A stretch of 64,000 bases of DNA. Origin: Gimesia aquarii. GTDB lineage: Bacteria; Planctomycetota; Planctomycetia; Planctomycetales; Planctomycetaceae. Below the pieces are notes generated by a model that had not been told where the DNA came from, did no database searches, and saw only the letters and a program-made list of their open reading frames with translations. Positions within the stretch are counted from its first letter, which is position 1. Each line of letters starts with the position of its first letter. Of the stretch, positions 37,823 through 47,274 are shown piece after piece. Where the stretch lies: the NCBI RefSeq assembly GCF_007748195.1, contig NZ_CP037920.1, positions 4,849,800 to 4,913,799 of the forward strand, given 5' to 3'. The position numbers and the translations under genes were made by a program.

Positions 37823-39235
37823 TCAGGCGATGATATCCTTCCACACATTACCATGCACGTCAGTGAGTCGCATGTCTCGGCCACTGTAACGGAATGTGAG
37901 TCTTTCATGATCGATTCCAAGTTGGTGTAAGACGGTGGCCCAGAGATCGTAGACGGTCGCCTTCTTTTCTACAACATGGTATCCGAATTCGTCGGTGGCC
38001 CCATAGGTCACGCCCCCCTTCATTCCTCCTCCTGCGAGCCAGAGACTGTATCCGTAAGGATTGTGATCACGGCCGTTACCCTGAGCAAAAGGCGTGCGTC
38101 CAAACTCGCCTGTAAATACAACTAATGTATCTTTGAGTAAATCACGTTGTTTGAGATCTTTCAACAAAGCTGCGATTGGCTGATCGACTTGTTTTGCCAT
38201 GGCACCGTGGCCTTTTTTGATTTCGCCATGCTGGTCCCATGGATTGGCAGCACCACCGGCACCAATACCGGGACTACTGCAGGAAAGCTCAATAAAGCGA
38301 ACCCCTCGTTCGACCAGACGACGTGCCATCAGGCATTGTCTGGCATATTGTGCCATATGTGGGTCTTTATCATTCACACCGTAGGCATTCTGGACCGCCT
38401 GTGTCTCACCGGTCAGGTCAGTCAACTCAGGAACAGCCTGCTGCATTTCAAAAGCTGTTTCCGCATTACGAGTAGAATCGATGATGGCATTCTCTGCCGC
38501 GACACGATCAGCGAATCCTCGGTCCAGTGATTTAATGAGGTCAAGCGCCTTACGTTGTTCCTGTTTTGCCATCTTCGGCGTGATATTCGGAACCGCATTC
38601 TTATCAGTCAGGTTAAAGATCGACCCACCTGTAATTGCAGGTAAAAATCCATTTCCGTACAGACTCACACCACCATGCGGAATCCCTGCTGAATTCGTCC
38701 GCAAAACAATATACGGTGGTAAATTTTTATTCGAACTACCTAGCCCGTAAGCAACCCATGCCCCGGCACTGGGATAACCAAGAAACGGAAAGCCACTATG
38801 CAAAAAGAAATTACTCTGAGCATGTTCAGAGAAATTAGTCGTCATGGACCTCACGATGGCCAAATCGTCGACCATCTCTGCCATTTGAGGAAACATGTTC
38901 GTCATTTTGATTCCGGACTTGCCGTACTGTCTCGTTTCCCAAAATGTATCGAGAATGTTCCCTACCGCGTCAAACTGGGTACGTTCGATTGTGCCAGGCA
39001 TGGGTTTACCATGCATCGTTTTTAGCATCGGTTTGGGGTCAAATGAGTCAACGTGTGAGAATCCACCTGACATGTAAAGTAAGATGACCGATTTCGCTTT
39101 GGCCGGATGATGCAATGTTGGTTTTGGAATTTCAGATGCATCTGACGAATTGATGAGACTGGACAACATAGTCGCACTCACGCCAGAGGCAGTCAGCTTT
39201 AAGAACTCACGACGGTTATGTGTATTAATAGACAT
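37823..39235 (-). CDS. DUF1501 family protein, Tat-exported
   Basis: It has 470 residues from ATG 39235; AAGGAA upstream and the twin-arginine signal HNRREFLKLTASGVSATML support this start over the longer frame to 39307. Motifs: VILLYMSGGFSHVDSFDPKP, HAQSNFFLHSGFPFLGYPSA, RGVRFIELSCSSPGIGAGGA, WDQHGEIKKGH, FTGEFGRTPFAQGNGRDHNP and the C-terminal FRYSGRDMRLTDVHGNV. It overlaps the end of the DUF1553 gene by 11 bp, so the two are one operon. Confidence 0.93.
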   Translation of the reverse strand: MSINTHNRREFLKLTASGVSATMLSSLINSSDASEIPKPTLHHPAKAKSVILLYMSGGFSHVDSFDPKPMLKTMHGKPMPGTIERTQFDAVGNILDTFWETRQYGKSGIKMTNMFPQMAEMVDDLAIVRSMTTNFSEHAQSNFFLHSGFPFLGYPSAGAWVAYGLGSSNKNLPPYIVLRTNSAGIPHGGVSLYGNGFLPAITGGSIFNLTDKNAVPNITPKMAKQEQRKALDLIKSLDRGFADRVAAENAIIDSTRNAETAFEMQQAVPELTDLTGETQAVQNAYGVNDKDPHMAQYARQCLMARRLVERGVRFIELSCSSPGIGAGGAANPWDQHGEIKKGHGAMAKQVDQPIAALLKDLKQRDLLKDTLVVFTGEFGRTPFAQGNGRDHNPYGYSLWLAGGGMKGGVTYGATDEFGYHVVEKKATVYDLWATVLHQLGIDHERLTFRYSGRDMRLTDVHGNVWKDIIA

Positions 39236-42200
39236 AGATAAATTCCTTAGAATTAAGGAGAGCATGCGCGATGTGGTAGTCGCTTCCTCCTGATTGGAGA
39301 TATTCAATGAACAATTTCAACTCCGCCGACGTCGCAGGCCGCGCATACGCTTGAATAAACATCGCATTGATTTTCTCGGCGAGAGTGTTAAGGTTTTTAT
39401 CCTGTTGTATTCGTTTGACCCATGCCTTAGCGGCTTTCTCAACGACTGCCCCATTTAACATTGCCAGCGACTGAGAGGGCACATTGGTATTACTGCGAAC
39501 GCTGACAGTTGAAGTGGGAACAGGGGCATTAAATGCCTGTAAAAATGGATTCAGACGATTACGAACCACGGGCAGATAGATAGCACGCTGGTTACCTTCC
39601 GTAACAAAGTGGATCGAATCGAATATCGATTCTGCATCAAGCCTTCGAGGTGTGTAGTATGAAAGAAAAAGATTTTCTGCATCCTTTTCTCGCATCTTTA
39701 AAGAAGTCTGACTGGCAGAGCGGAATGTGCGACTGGTTACCATTTTTCGCAGTGCTTTTTTGATTGACCAGCCATTGCGTTCGAAGTCCAGCGCCAAATG
39801 ATCGAGTAGTTCCGGATGGGTCGGTTTCTTACCCAGCCGACCGAAATTGTCTGTTGAAGCCACAATACCTCTACCGAAAACATAAGCCCAAAGCCGATTA
39901 ATCAAAACACGCGTCTTCAAAGTATTTGCTTCACTCACCATGTCCTCAGCAAGTTGCAATCGTCCGGAATTCTTATCGCTATAAGACTGATCATTAAAAA
40001 TCTCTAAAAACTTTCTTTTAACAGGGTCTGATTCCTGTTTCTGCTCACCGCGAATCAACAGAGGTTGATCGACGGGTTCCGACTCCAAAATGCCAGGTGC
40101 CCTTCTCGGCACAGGAATCGCTTTTTCCAATTCTCGATATCGGTCTATTTTCATCTGTAATGAAGGAGGGAATTGGCCAACCTGGTTTGTCAACAAGTCG
40201 AGTCTTACAAATGTATCGAGCCATTCAGCTTCCTTATCAGACATATTACCGGCTTGCCAATGAGTGATTGCCTGTTTGAGCATTCCCACATACGCACGTA
40301 TCAGGCTTTCCTGATTAACAATTTCATGCGAATTATCAATCAGATCTAATAGCGAAGCCCCCTCCTCTTGCATGGTATCGTTACCAGCATACACTTCAGT
40401 AATTCCAAACCAGGAACGGTCATTTGTTCTTGGAATTGGAAGAAAGTCTTTTGCGGTTAGTAACTCATAATGGACTTGATCTCCCCGCCAGTATTTCCAT
40501 TTTCGCTGCGTATTTCGCCATTGAAGAGTGAGATTGTTTACGTCTTCGGCCGGATGGAGCCCCCCATGTGTTAACGGATAATTGCGAATCGGTACTTTGA
40601 GCCGCGCGCTGTTGCCGGCAACCCGAACCATAGTCTTCTCACCTTTCGCTATGAAATTGCCTGAACTGAGGACAGCCGCATGCTTGTCTGAAATAAGATG
40701 CGAATAGATACCTCGTGGGAAAATCCCGGCAATTGCCTTCTCACCGTCGAAATGTAATGCGAAAGAACCTGCGGGACTCACTTGGGCTGTTGTTCCGTTT
40801 CCCGTCGAGTACCATTGATCGAACGTCGCCTGATCGCGTAGGTCGAGATAGAACTCAGCATTCGTAATCGCCTTCTGATTCTGTTCTTTAATTTCTTTCA
40901 ATTTTGTTCGCTGTTGGTTAATCGTCGTCGAGTATGCTTCTGGCTTGACCGATTGGAGCCCTGACCAGAGCCCGAATGGGTGCGTCACACTTCGCATCGA
41001 ATTGACGAGATTCCACTTTGCCTGCTCTGCTTCAAACTGTTGGCGAACTTTATTTTGCTCGTTCTTCTTCAATGTTCCAAAATTAGCCGGTAATTTTGGG
41101 GGATTTTTTCTCTCAGCTAATTCCTTGAATATTGGCAACGTTTGTAACCTGGTCGATAATTTTTCACTTTCACCAATCCAAAAGTTGGCTAATTCCTGAC
41201 GAATCTCTTGCTTGATTTTCGTAATTTCAGTTTTGTTTGCATCAAGCTTTTCCCTGGTATCAATCAGCACGGTTGCAGGTTTGTTGCTCACCATCACTCC
41301 AAAAAATCGGTAGAAATCTTTCTGGCTGATTGGATCGAATTTATGATCATGACAACGTGCACACGAAACCGTTATCCCCAGCATCGCTTTGGAAATGACA
41401 TCAATCTGATTATCTGTGAATGTGATCTGTTCTGCGTATGCATTGGTAACACCAAACCCATGCGGAACCATACGTAGATGGGCGGGACCGATTGTTGACT
41501 CGTTAATCCCAAGTTCCTGATTGACTCGAGGATCCTTCAGTAAATCTCCCGCCAAATGTTCTTTTAGTAGTTGATCATAGGGAACATCAGCATTGAGCGC
41601 TCGGATCAGATAATCACGGTACGCGCTCGCATAGGGAATTGGCGGGTCCCCTTCACTGCCATGTGTTTCTGCATAGCGATACCAGTCCATCCAATGCCGC
41701 GCCCAGCGTTCTCCAAATTGTGGTGAAGCGAGTAAGTCATCAACCAGTTGTTCGTATGTTTGTAGAGAATAATTTTTCACAAATTCTTGAACAACTTCCG
41801 GTTTCGGCGGTAGCCCCGTCAAAATCAAGTGCAGACGACGTACCAGAACTTCTGGCGAGGCTTCGGAAGAAGCTGGTAAATGCTCGTGCTGCAGGCGAGC
41901 AAAGATGAAGCGGTCAATCGAATTTTTTGACCATGCTTTAGCAGAAACATTGGGAATGGGAGGATTCTTTAATGGTTGAAATGACCACCATGTGAGACGT
42001 TGGTTTCGTAACTGTTCCCAGGGTAGCTTTTTATTCAGATCATCCAGCGTAGGCTTGGTCAAACGTGGGTCATGTGCTCCCTGATTGACCCAATGTTCGA
42101 AATCTCGAATCACAGCATCGTCGAGCTTAGGCGACTTTGCTGGCATCTCATAACCTTCCTCATGACGCAACGCCCAGATCAAAATACTTTCTTTTGCTTT

Positions 42201-42428
42201 TCCAGGAACGATGACCTTACCCGAATCACCACCTGCTAATAATGCTGCTTTATAGTCAAGCGCAAGGCCTCCCTTTTTCTTCCCGAGACTATTGTGACAC
42301 TCATAGCAATGCTGTACCAAAACGGGTCGAATTTTCTTCTCAAAAAATTCGTTCTTCTCCGACGAAAATGCAACTGTAGCTTTGAATAGAAAAAGAAATA
42401 TGACATTATTTATAATTCGAAACTTCAT
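39225..42428 (-). CDS. Planctomycete cytochrome C / DUF1549 / DUF1553 protein
   Basis: It has 1067 residues from ATG 42428, preceded by GGGA and followed by a signal peptide (NVIFLFLFKATVAFSS). The layout is PSCyt1 with a CYECH haem motif (FFEKKIRPVLVQHCYECHNS), then DUF1549 with a second CARCHDHKFDPIS motif, a long middle beta region, and DUF1553 (NRLWAYVFGRGIVASTDNFG, SQSLAMLNG) to the C-terminus. These large exported proteins pair with DUF1501 genes, as here, where the downstream gene overlaps by 11 bp. Function is unproven; roles in polysaccharide degradation are suggested for the group. Confidence 0.93.
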   Translation of the reverse strand: MKFRIINNVIFLFLFKATVAFSSEKNEFFEKKIRPVLVQHCYECHNSLGKKKGGLALDYKAALLAGGDSGKVIVPGKAKESILIWALRHEEGYEMPAKSPKLDDAVIRDFEHWVNQGAHDPRLTKPTLDDLNKKLPWEQLRNQRLTWWSFQPLKNPPIPNVSAKAWSKNSIDRFIFARLQHEHLPASSEASPEVLVRRLHLILTGLPPKPEVVQEFVKNYSLQTYEQLVDDLLASPQFGERWARHWMDWYRYAETHGSEGDPPIPYASAYRDYLIRALNADVPYDQLLKEHLAGDLLKDPRVNQELGINESTIGPAHLRMVPHGFGVTNAYAEQITFTDNQIDVISKAMLGITVSCARCHDHKFDPISQKDFYRFFGVMVSNKPATVLIDTREKLDANKTEITKIKQEIRQELANFWIGESEKLSTRLQTLPIFKELAERKNPPKLPANFGTLKKNEQNKVRQQFEAEQAKWNLVNSMRSVTHPFGLWSGLQSVKPEAYSTTINQQRTKLKEIKEQNQKAITNAEFYLDLRDQATFDQWYSTGNGTTAQVSPAGSFALHFDGEKAIAGIFPRGIYSHLISDKHAAVLSSGNFIAKGEKTMVRVAGNSARLKVPIRNYPLTHGGLHPAEDVNNLTLQWRNTQRKWKYWRGDQVHYELLTAKDFLPIPRTNDRSWFGITEVYAGNDTMQEEGASLLDLIDNSHEIVNQESLIRAYVGMLKQAITHWQAGNMSDKEAEWLDTFVRLDLLTNQVGQFPPSLQMKIDRYRELEKAIPVPRRAPGILESEPVDQPLLIRGEQKQESDPVKRKFLEIFNDQSYSDKNSGRLQLAEDMVSEANTLKTRVLINRLWAYVFGRGIVASTDNFGRLGKKPTHPELLDHLALDFERNGWSIKKALRKMVTSRTFRSASQTSLKMREKDAENLFLSYYTPRRLDAESIFDSIHFVTEGNQRAIYLPVVRNRLNPFLQAFNAPVPTSTVSVRSNTNVPSQSLAMLNGAVVEKAAKAWVKRIQQDKNLNTLAEKINAMFIQAYARPATSAELKLFIEYLQSGGSDYHIAHALLNSKEFIYVY

Positions 42429-42470
42429 GAATGTTTTTCCCAAATGAAAATTCATCAACACTTTTTTTGT

Positions 42471-43799
42471 TCATCCTGTGTGACGCTTTAATCGATCGAT
42501 GAGAACCGCCACCGTAAGGACGGCTCCCAAGACAATCTTCTGATTAAACGGATCCACATCTGTCAAATTCATTCCATTTTTGATCACTGCAATAATGAAA
42601 GCGCCGATCAGAGTACCAAAGACCTTACCCTGCCCGCCCATTAAAGACGTGCCACCAACGACGACTGCAGCAATCACTTCCAGCTCGTACATTAATCCGT
42701 ACTTGGGATCACCCGCAGAGAGTTGAGACGTCAGCATGATTCCTCCCAAACCCGCAAGTGCCCCACAAATCGTATAAACTGTCAATAAAACTCGTTTGAC
42801 AGGAACACCAGACAAACGCGCGGCTTCCTCGTTCCCACCAATTGCATAGATATAGCGTCCAAAAATCGTCCTCGACATTAGAATATGTGCAATCAAATAA
42901 AGTACGATCATTACAAGAACTGGGTTTGGCAGGCCGAATGTTTCTCCTCGTCCTAACCAAAAAGATGCTGATGGCAACTCGGGGATTGAGCGCCCCTCTG
43001 CAAGTCGAAATGACAGGCCACTGGCCATCATCATCATTCCCAATGTCACTATAAATGGTGGTATTTGAAAAGCCGTGACCATCAAACCATTGAAGGCACC
43101 AGCAGCAGCACAAACACCAATTCCTATGCAAGCGCTGAGCACAACCATCATGACACTTGCCTCAGCCCCACCACAGTAATCCCGAATGAAGAGCGCAGAG
43201 CTTACCGAAGCGAGTGCAATCAGGGAGCCAACCGACAGATCAATTCCTGCGGTGATAATCACCATCGTCATGCCAATCGCAATGATCGCGTAAATCGAAG
43301 TCTGGTTTGCAACACTCATAAGGTTGCTGAGTTTCAAAAAATTAGGCCATGTGTATGACGTTGGTGTGATGCATTTCGATGAACCAACCGACTCAAAGCG
43401 GTCATATACTGTCCATTTGGCGGTCACATTGTTAGCCGCAATCGCATCGATGGTTTGCCCTTGAGCAAGCAGTGATTCAATTGCTTTCCGTGCATCAGAA
43501 GCGGAACCGTTCACCTGACCGATAACATCTACCCCGCCTGTCTTCAATTGCTCAACCACAGCCTCAGCGAAGGCCCGATCTTCTTTAGTATCTCGTGTGA
43601 CGATAAGAACGCGAGCGTTTTTGCCATATTGTTTCAAAATAGTTTTACCTACCTGACTACCGGCACTCGCTCCGGTTGGATGTTGTTCTTTTACTGTCAA
43701 AGAACTAAAGAGAATCACGAGAATCAACAGCATGAAAATCATGCCATAATCCCGGAAGAATGGGTGGTGAAACAAATTGGATTGATGCTCTTTTGTCAT
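42471..43799 (-). CDS. Sugar ABC transporter permease (RbsC-like) with inserted periplasmic domain
   Basis: It has 442 residues, about 110 more than usual. After the first helix (residues 18-33) about 110 soluble residues follow (ARVLIVTRDTKEDRAFAEAV, SDARKAIESLLAQGQTIDAI), resembling half of a periplasmic-binding-protein fold. The RbsC core then resumes: IGMTMVIITAGIDLSVGSLI, AFQIPPFIVTLGMMMMASGL, IGGNEEAARLSGVPVKRVLL, VGGTSLMGGQGKVFGTLIGA. It takes sugar from the binding protein across the inner membrane. It is the third gene of the substrate-binding protein - ATPase - permease operon. Confidence 0.93.
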   Translation of the reverse strand: MTKEHQSNLFHHPFFRDYGMIFMLLILVILFSSLTVKEQHPTGASAGSQVGKTILKQYGKNARVLIVTRDTKEDRAFAEAVVEQLKTGGVDVIGQVNGSASDARKAIESLLAQGQTIDAIAANNVTAKWTVYDRFESVGSSKCITPTSYTWPNFLKLSNLMSVANQTSIYAIIAIGMTMVIITAGIDLSVGSLIALASVSSALFIRDYCGGAEASVMMVVLSACIGIGVCAAAGAFNGLMVTAFQIPPFIVTLGMMMMASGLSFRLAEGRSIPELPSASFWLGRGETFGLPNPVLVMIVLYLIAHILMSRTIFGRYIYAIGGNEEAARLSGVPVKRVLLTVYTICGALAGLGGIMLTSQLSAGDPKYGLMYELEVIAAVVVGGTSLMGGQGKVFGTLIGAFIIAVIKNGMNLTDVDPFNQKIVLGAVLTVAVLIDRLKRHTG

Positions 43800-43802
43800 T
43801 TG

Positions 43803-45305
43803 TCAGATCACTGCCAGTTTCATGATTTCTTCCTGTGTCGTGTTTGCAACATCGCGAATCTCTCCAGTGATCCGACCTTGATGCATCACGAGAATACGAT
43901 CGCTCATCCCCATTACTTCCGGCAGTTCCGAGCTGATCATAAGAATTGCTTTTCCTTGACTCGCCAGTTCATTAATAAGGGTATAAATTTCATACTTCGC
44001 CCCTACATCAATACCACGCGTCGGTTCATCAAAAATGACAACTTCTGCATTTTTTTCCATCCACTTTGCAAGTACGACTTTTTGTTGATTGCCTCCTGAG
44101 AGGCTGCGGGCAAGTTGTTCCTGATGGGGAATTTTAATACTCAGTCGTGAAACATAATCAGCAAAAGTAATTCGTTCCTTTTTCTGATTAACGCAACCCC
44201 ATTTAGAAAACGCATTCAGGTTTGGTAAACCAAAATTCTCGCGCACACTCAAATCTAAAATTAATCCCTGACTCTTACGATCTTCGGTGAGGAGACAGAT
44301 ACCTGCTTGAATGGCATGGCGTGGACTATGAATTTCCAGCATTTCTCCATCTAAAAGAATCGTCCCTGAATCGGCTTGATCTGCCCCAAAGATGATTCGC
44401 GCGGTCTCAGTACGCCCCGCTCCAACCAACCCTGTTAACCCAAGTACTTCTCCGGCATGAATCTCAAAACTGACATCTCGAACTGTTTCAGCACGATTAA
44501 GACCTTCTACAGCAAGACGAGCCTTACCAATCTGATGGTAATGTTTCGGAAACTCGTTACTGATTTCGCGTCCCACCATCAACTCGATCATTCTCTTCCG
44601 TGTGAGTTGATCTGTTGCTGCTTCGCCTACGACTTCACCGTCGCGCAGAATGACAACGCGGTCTGATATCTCAAAAATTTCATCTAGACGGTGACTGATA
44701 TAGATCACTCCGATTCCATTTTGCTTCAAGTCGCGGATGATGTCGAATAGTCTAGAAACTTCCTGGGGCGTGAGTGCCGCCGATGGTTCATCCATAACAA
44801 TCAGCCGAACGTCTTGGGATAATGCTTTTGCAATCTCAACAATCTGCTGCTGGGCAACAGATAATTCACTACATGGCACATCAATCGGAATTGACACACC
44901 AATTTGCTCAAACAGCTCGTTCGCGCGGTGACGTTCTTCGCTTCTGCGAACCAAACCGAAACTTGCCTCGCGTCCGAGAAAGATATTTTCCCAAACTGAC
45001 AGTTCTGGTATCAGATTGAACTCCTGATAAATGATTCCAATCCCCGCTTTGTTCGCTTCTATCGGACTCGAAAATTGCATCTCCACCCCCTCAATGCAAA
45101 TCGAACCCATATCCGGCAAATGAGCCCCGCCAAGCATCTTGATAAGCGTACTTTTGCCAGCCCCGTTTTCACCCAACAATGCCAGAACTTCACCTCGTTC
45201 TAACCTCAAGTCGACTCCCCCCAGAGCGCGTACGCCAGGAAAGGACTTTTCGATCCCACGCATGGCAAGCAATGGTGATTCTGCGACTGAGGCAGGTGAC
45301 GACAT
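43803..45305 (-). CDS. Sugar ABC transporter ATP-binding protein (RbsA/MglA family)
   Basis: It has 500 residues and two fused ATPase domains. The first has Walker A GENGAGKSTLIKML, signature LSVAQQQIVEIAKAL and Walker B LIVMDEPSAALT; the second has the degenerate Walker A of the family (GLVGAGRTETARII), signature LSGGNQQKVVLAKWM and Walker B VVIFDEPTRGIDVGAK. It powers the permease encoded next to it. The start lies 6 bp after the binding-protein stop. Confidence 0.97.
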   Translation of the reverse strand: MSSPASVAESPLLAMRGIEKSFPGVRALGGVDLRLERGEVLALLGENGAGKSTLIKMLGGAHLPDMGSICIEGVEMQFSSPIEANKAGIGIIYQEFNLIPELSVWENIFLGREASFGLVRRSEERHRANELFEQIGVSIPIDVPCSELSVAQQQIVEIAKALSQDVRLIVMDEPSAALTPQEVSRLFDIIRDLKQNGIGVIYISHRLDEIFEISDRVVILRDGEVVGEAATDQLTRKRMIELMVGREISNEFPKHYHQIGKARLAVEGLNRAETVRDVSFEIHAGEVLGLTGLVGAGRTETARIIFGADQADSGTILLDGEMLEIHSPRHAIQAGICLLTEDRKSQGLILDLSVRENFGLPNLNAFSKWGCVNQKKERITFADYVSRLSIKIPHQEQLARSLSGGNQQKVVLAKWMEKNAEVVIFDEPTRGIDVGAKYEIYTLINELASQGKAILMISSELPEVMGMSDRILVMHQGRITGEIRDVANTTQEEIMKLAVI

Positions 45306-45311
45306 AATTAC

Positions 45312-46310
45312 CTACCCTTTATTAAAAAGAGGATCTTTTTCAGCATCTGCTTTATAGTAAAGCTTGGAAGGAATCAAGATTTCCGGTTTTACATCATCAC
45401 CGTTAAAATATTTGATGATTTGTTCAATGGTAACTTTTCCAATCTGATCAGGGAATTGAATCGGATCACACAGGATCTTACCTTCCAGTATCGCCTGCTT
45501 ACCAATCTCCTGCCCATCGAAAGCAATAATTGTAACCTGGTCAGCTTTGCCAGCAGCTTCCAATGAAGCGCGCGCCCCCAAGGCCGATGGATCGTTAATC
45601 GCAAAAATCGCAGAAAGGTCAGGATTCGATTCAATCACATCTTTTGTTACTTTAGAACCTTCATCACGATCCCCACCTCCATCAAGCGTCGCGACAACTT
45701 CGATCTTTGCGTTTTTCGTCTTGTCGTTGTGAGCATTCACAATTTCGTGAAACCCTTTAACGCGCAACTGACACGATTCTGCTTGCGGAAAATGCAGAAT
45801 CGCCACTTTGCCTCCCGAATCGCCAAGAAGTTTGACCATCGCTTCACCGGCCAGTTTACCGCCCTGATAATTGTCCGTTGCCACATGACAAACAACTTTT
45901 CCTTCATCACCGTCGTATTTGATGTCATTGGTAAAGACCGGGACTCCTTTTTCATTTGCTTTTTTAATTGCAGGTCCGATTCCATTCGAATCGCAGGGAT
46001 TCAAAATAATCGCCGAAACTCCCTTTACCAGAAACTCATCCACATGATCGGCTTGCTTTTTCACATCGCGTTCTGCAGAGAGCACAATCAGTTCATATCC
46101 ATGCTTTGCCGCCTCTTCCTGCATTTTGTCTGCAATCACCTTGAAAAAGGGATTTGTCAAGGTAAGCGCTGAAAAGCCAATTGTCCCTTTGCTTTCAAGA
46201 GTGGCAGATTCTTTTGATTTACTATCAGATGACGATTCAGTAGAAGTCTTGCTACAACCTGAAATCGCTACTAACAGGCTCAGAATCATTGCCATAGAAA
46301 GCCGGACCAT
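45312..46310 (-). CDS. Sugar ABC transporter substrate-binding lipoprotein (RbsB-like)
   Basis: It has 332 residues. ATG 46310 is chosen because GGAG lies upstream and a lipoprotein signal follows (MAMILSLLVAISGCSK, lipobox Cys); the frame is open back to 46436 but without family similarity. The periplasmic-binding fold is clear: IGFSALTLTNPFFKVIADKM, LVKGVSAIILNPCDSNGIGP, VATDNYQGGKLAGEAMVKLL, AIFAINDPSALGARASLEAA. The sugar is unknown; ribose, allose, xylose or a polyol are all possible. It is the first gene of the transporter operon, divergent from iclR. Confidence 0.95.
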   Translation of the reverse strand: MVRLSMAMILSLLVAISGCSKTSTESSSDSKSKESATLESKGTIGFSALTLTNPFFKVIADKMQEEAAKHGYELIVLSAERDVKKQADHVDEFLVKGVSAIILNPCDSNGIGPAIKKANEKGVPVFTNDIKYDGDEGKVVCHVATDNYQGGKLAGEAMVKLLGDSGGKVAILHFPQAESCQLRVKGFHEIVNAHNDKTKNAKIEVVATLDGGGDRDEGSKVTKDVIESNPDLSAIFAINDPSALGARASLEAAGKADQVTIIAFDGQEIGKQAILEGKILCDPIQFPDQIGKVTIEQIIKYFNGDDVKPEILIPSKLYYKADAEKDPLFNKG

Positions 46311-46448
46311 TCGCTTAATCTCCAAAAAAATCAACAGATGGACGAAACAAGCTTGATTGAAAGTGAAAGATATCGTATTCATATAAGAATTGAATTTCAA
46401 GTGTGAATGAATTTTACGCTCACATTTCTTTAACATTCACCTGAATCA

Positions 46449-46463
46449 ATTCCATTTGGGAAT
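46449..46463. promoter_or_regulatory. Candidate operator before the IclR gene
   Basis: A 15-bp inverted repeat (ATTCC-N5-GGAAT) ends 4 bp before the IclR start codon and overlaps its ribosome binding site. Autoregulation by IclR is typical, but this site is weak and unproven. A second inverted repeat (GTGAATG ... CATTCAC) is present just upstream. Confidence 0.35.
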
Positions 46464-46467
46464 AATA

Positions 46468-47247
46468 ATGACTGAAATCAAAATAGCGGAAACGAAAAAA
46501 TCCACAGTACCAAATCTCCAAAGAGGAATGTCCATCCTGGAATTCCTTTCGAAACACCAGATGAGCGCGACCATAGCAGAATTGTCTGAGCGATTGGGTT
46601 ATCCTTCAGCATCGGTATTTCGTATTACACAGGAACTTGCGGAAATGGGATACCTTTCGCGCGATCCCGCAACAAAACGGTTTAGTCTGACCAATAAGTT
46701 TCTTATGCTAGGTCAACCACAGGGTCGTGAACAAGGATTAGTAGAGGCGTCCCTGCCTGCAATGCGAGGAATTCGAAAAGCAACGGGAGAAACGACACAA
46801 ATTTGCTGTCTGATCGAGGTCGAAATTGTAATCTTAAATCAGTTAGTTTCAACTCATCCGTTTAAATACTCTGCGGAACTCGGTGCCCGCTGCCCTGCTT
46901 ACTGTTGTGCTCCTGGAAAGGCTATCCTCGCAAGTCTTCCCGAAGAAGATCGCGAAGAGTTAGTCTCTCGTATTCGTTTCAAAAAATTTACCCCTAATAC
47001 GATTACCACCCGTCGAAGCCTGCGAGAAGAGCTTGCAAGAATCTCAGCATGTGGCTTTGCACTCGATCAAGCTGAATGGATGGAAGGAATTCGTTGCGTC
47101 GCGGCACCAGTTCGAGACCGTCACGGATATCCTGTAGGAGCAATCACAATTGCAGGTCCCGCATCGCGAATTTTGGAGTCAGAATTTGAACAATTGGGAG
47201 AACTCGTCTCAGGAGCCGCTTCCAGTGTTGAACTCGATTGCGCCTAA
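46468..47247 (+). CDS. IclR family transcriptional regulator
   Basis: It has 259 residues from ATG 46468. An N-terminal winged helix-turn-helix (SILEFLSKHQMSATIAELSE, YPSASVFRITQELAEMGYLS) is followed by the IclR effector domain (TTQICCLIEVEIVILNQLVS, CCAPGKAILASL, ALDQAEWMEGIRCVAAPVRD, GAITIAGPASRI). It probably controls the divergent sugar transporter and the two enzyme genes that follow. The signal is probably a pathway metabolite bound in the C-terminal domain. The next gene begins 27 bp downstream. Confidence 0.95.
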   Translation: MTEIKIAETKKSTVPNLQRGMSILEFLSKHQMSATIAELSERLGYPSASVFRITQELAEMGYLSRDPATKRFSLTNKFLMLGQPQGREQGLVEASLPAMRGIRKATGETTQICCLIEVEIVILNQLVSTHPFKYSAELGARCPAYCCAPGKAILASLPEEDREELVSRIRFKKFTPNTITTRRSLREELARISACGFALDQAEWMEGIRCVAAPVRDRHGYPVGAITIAGPASRILESEFEQLGELVSGAASSVELDCA

Positions 47248-47274
47248 AAAATCTTTTGAGGAGCCTGATGTGCA

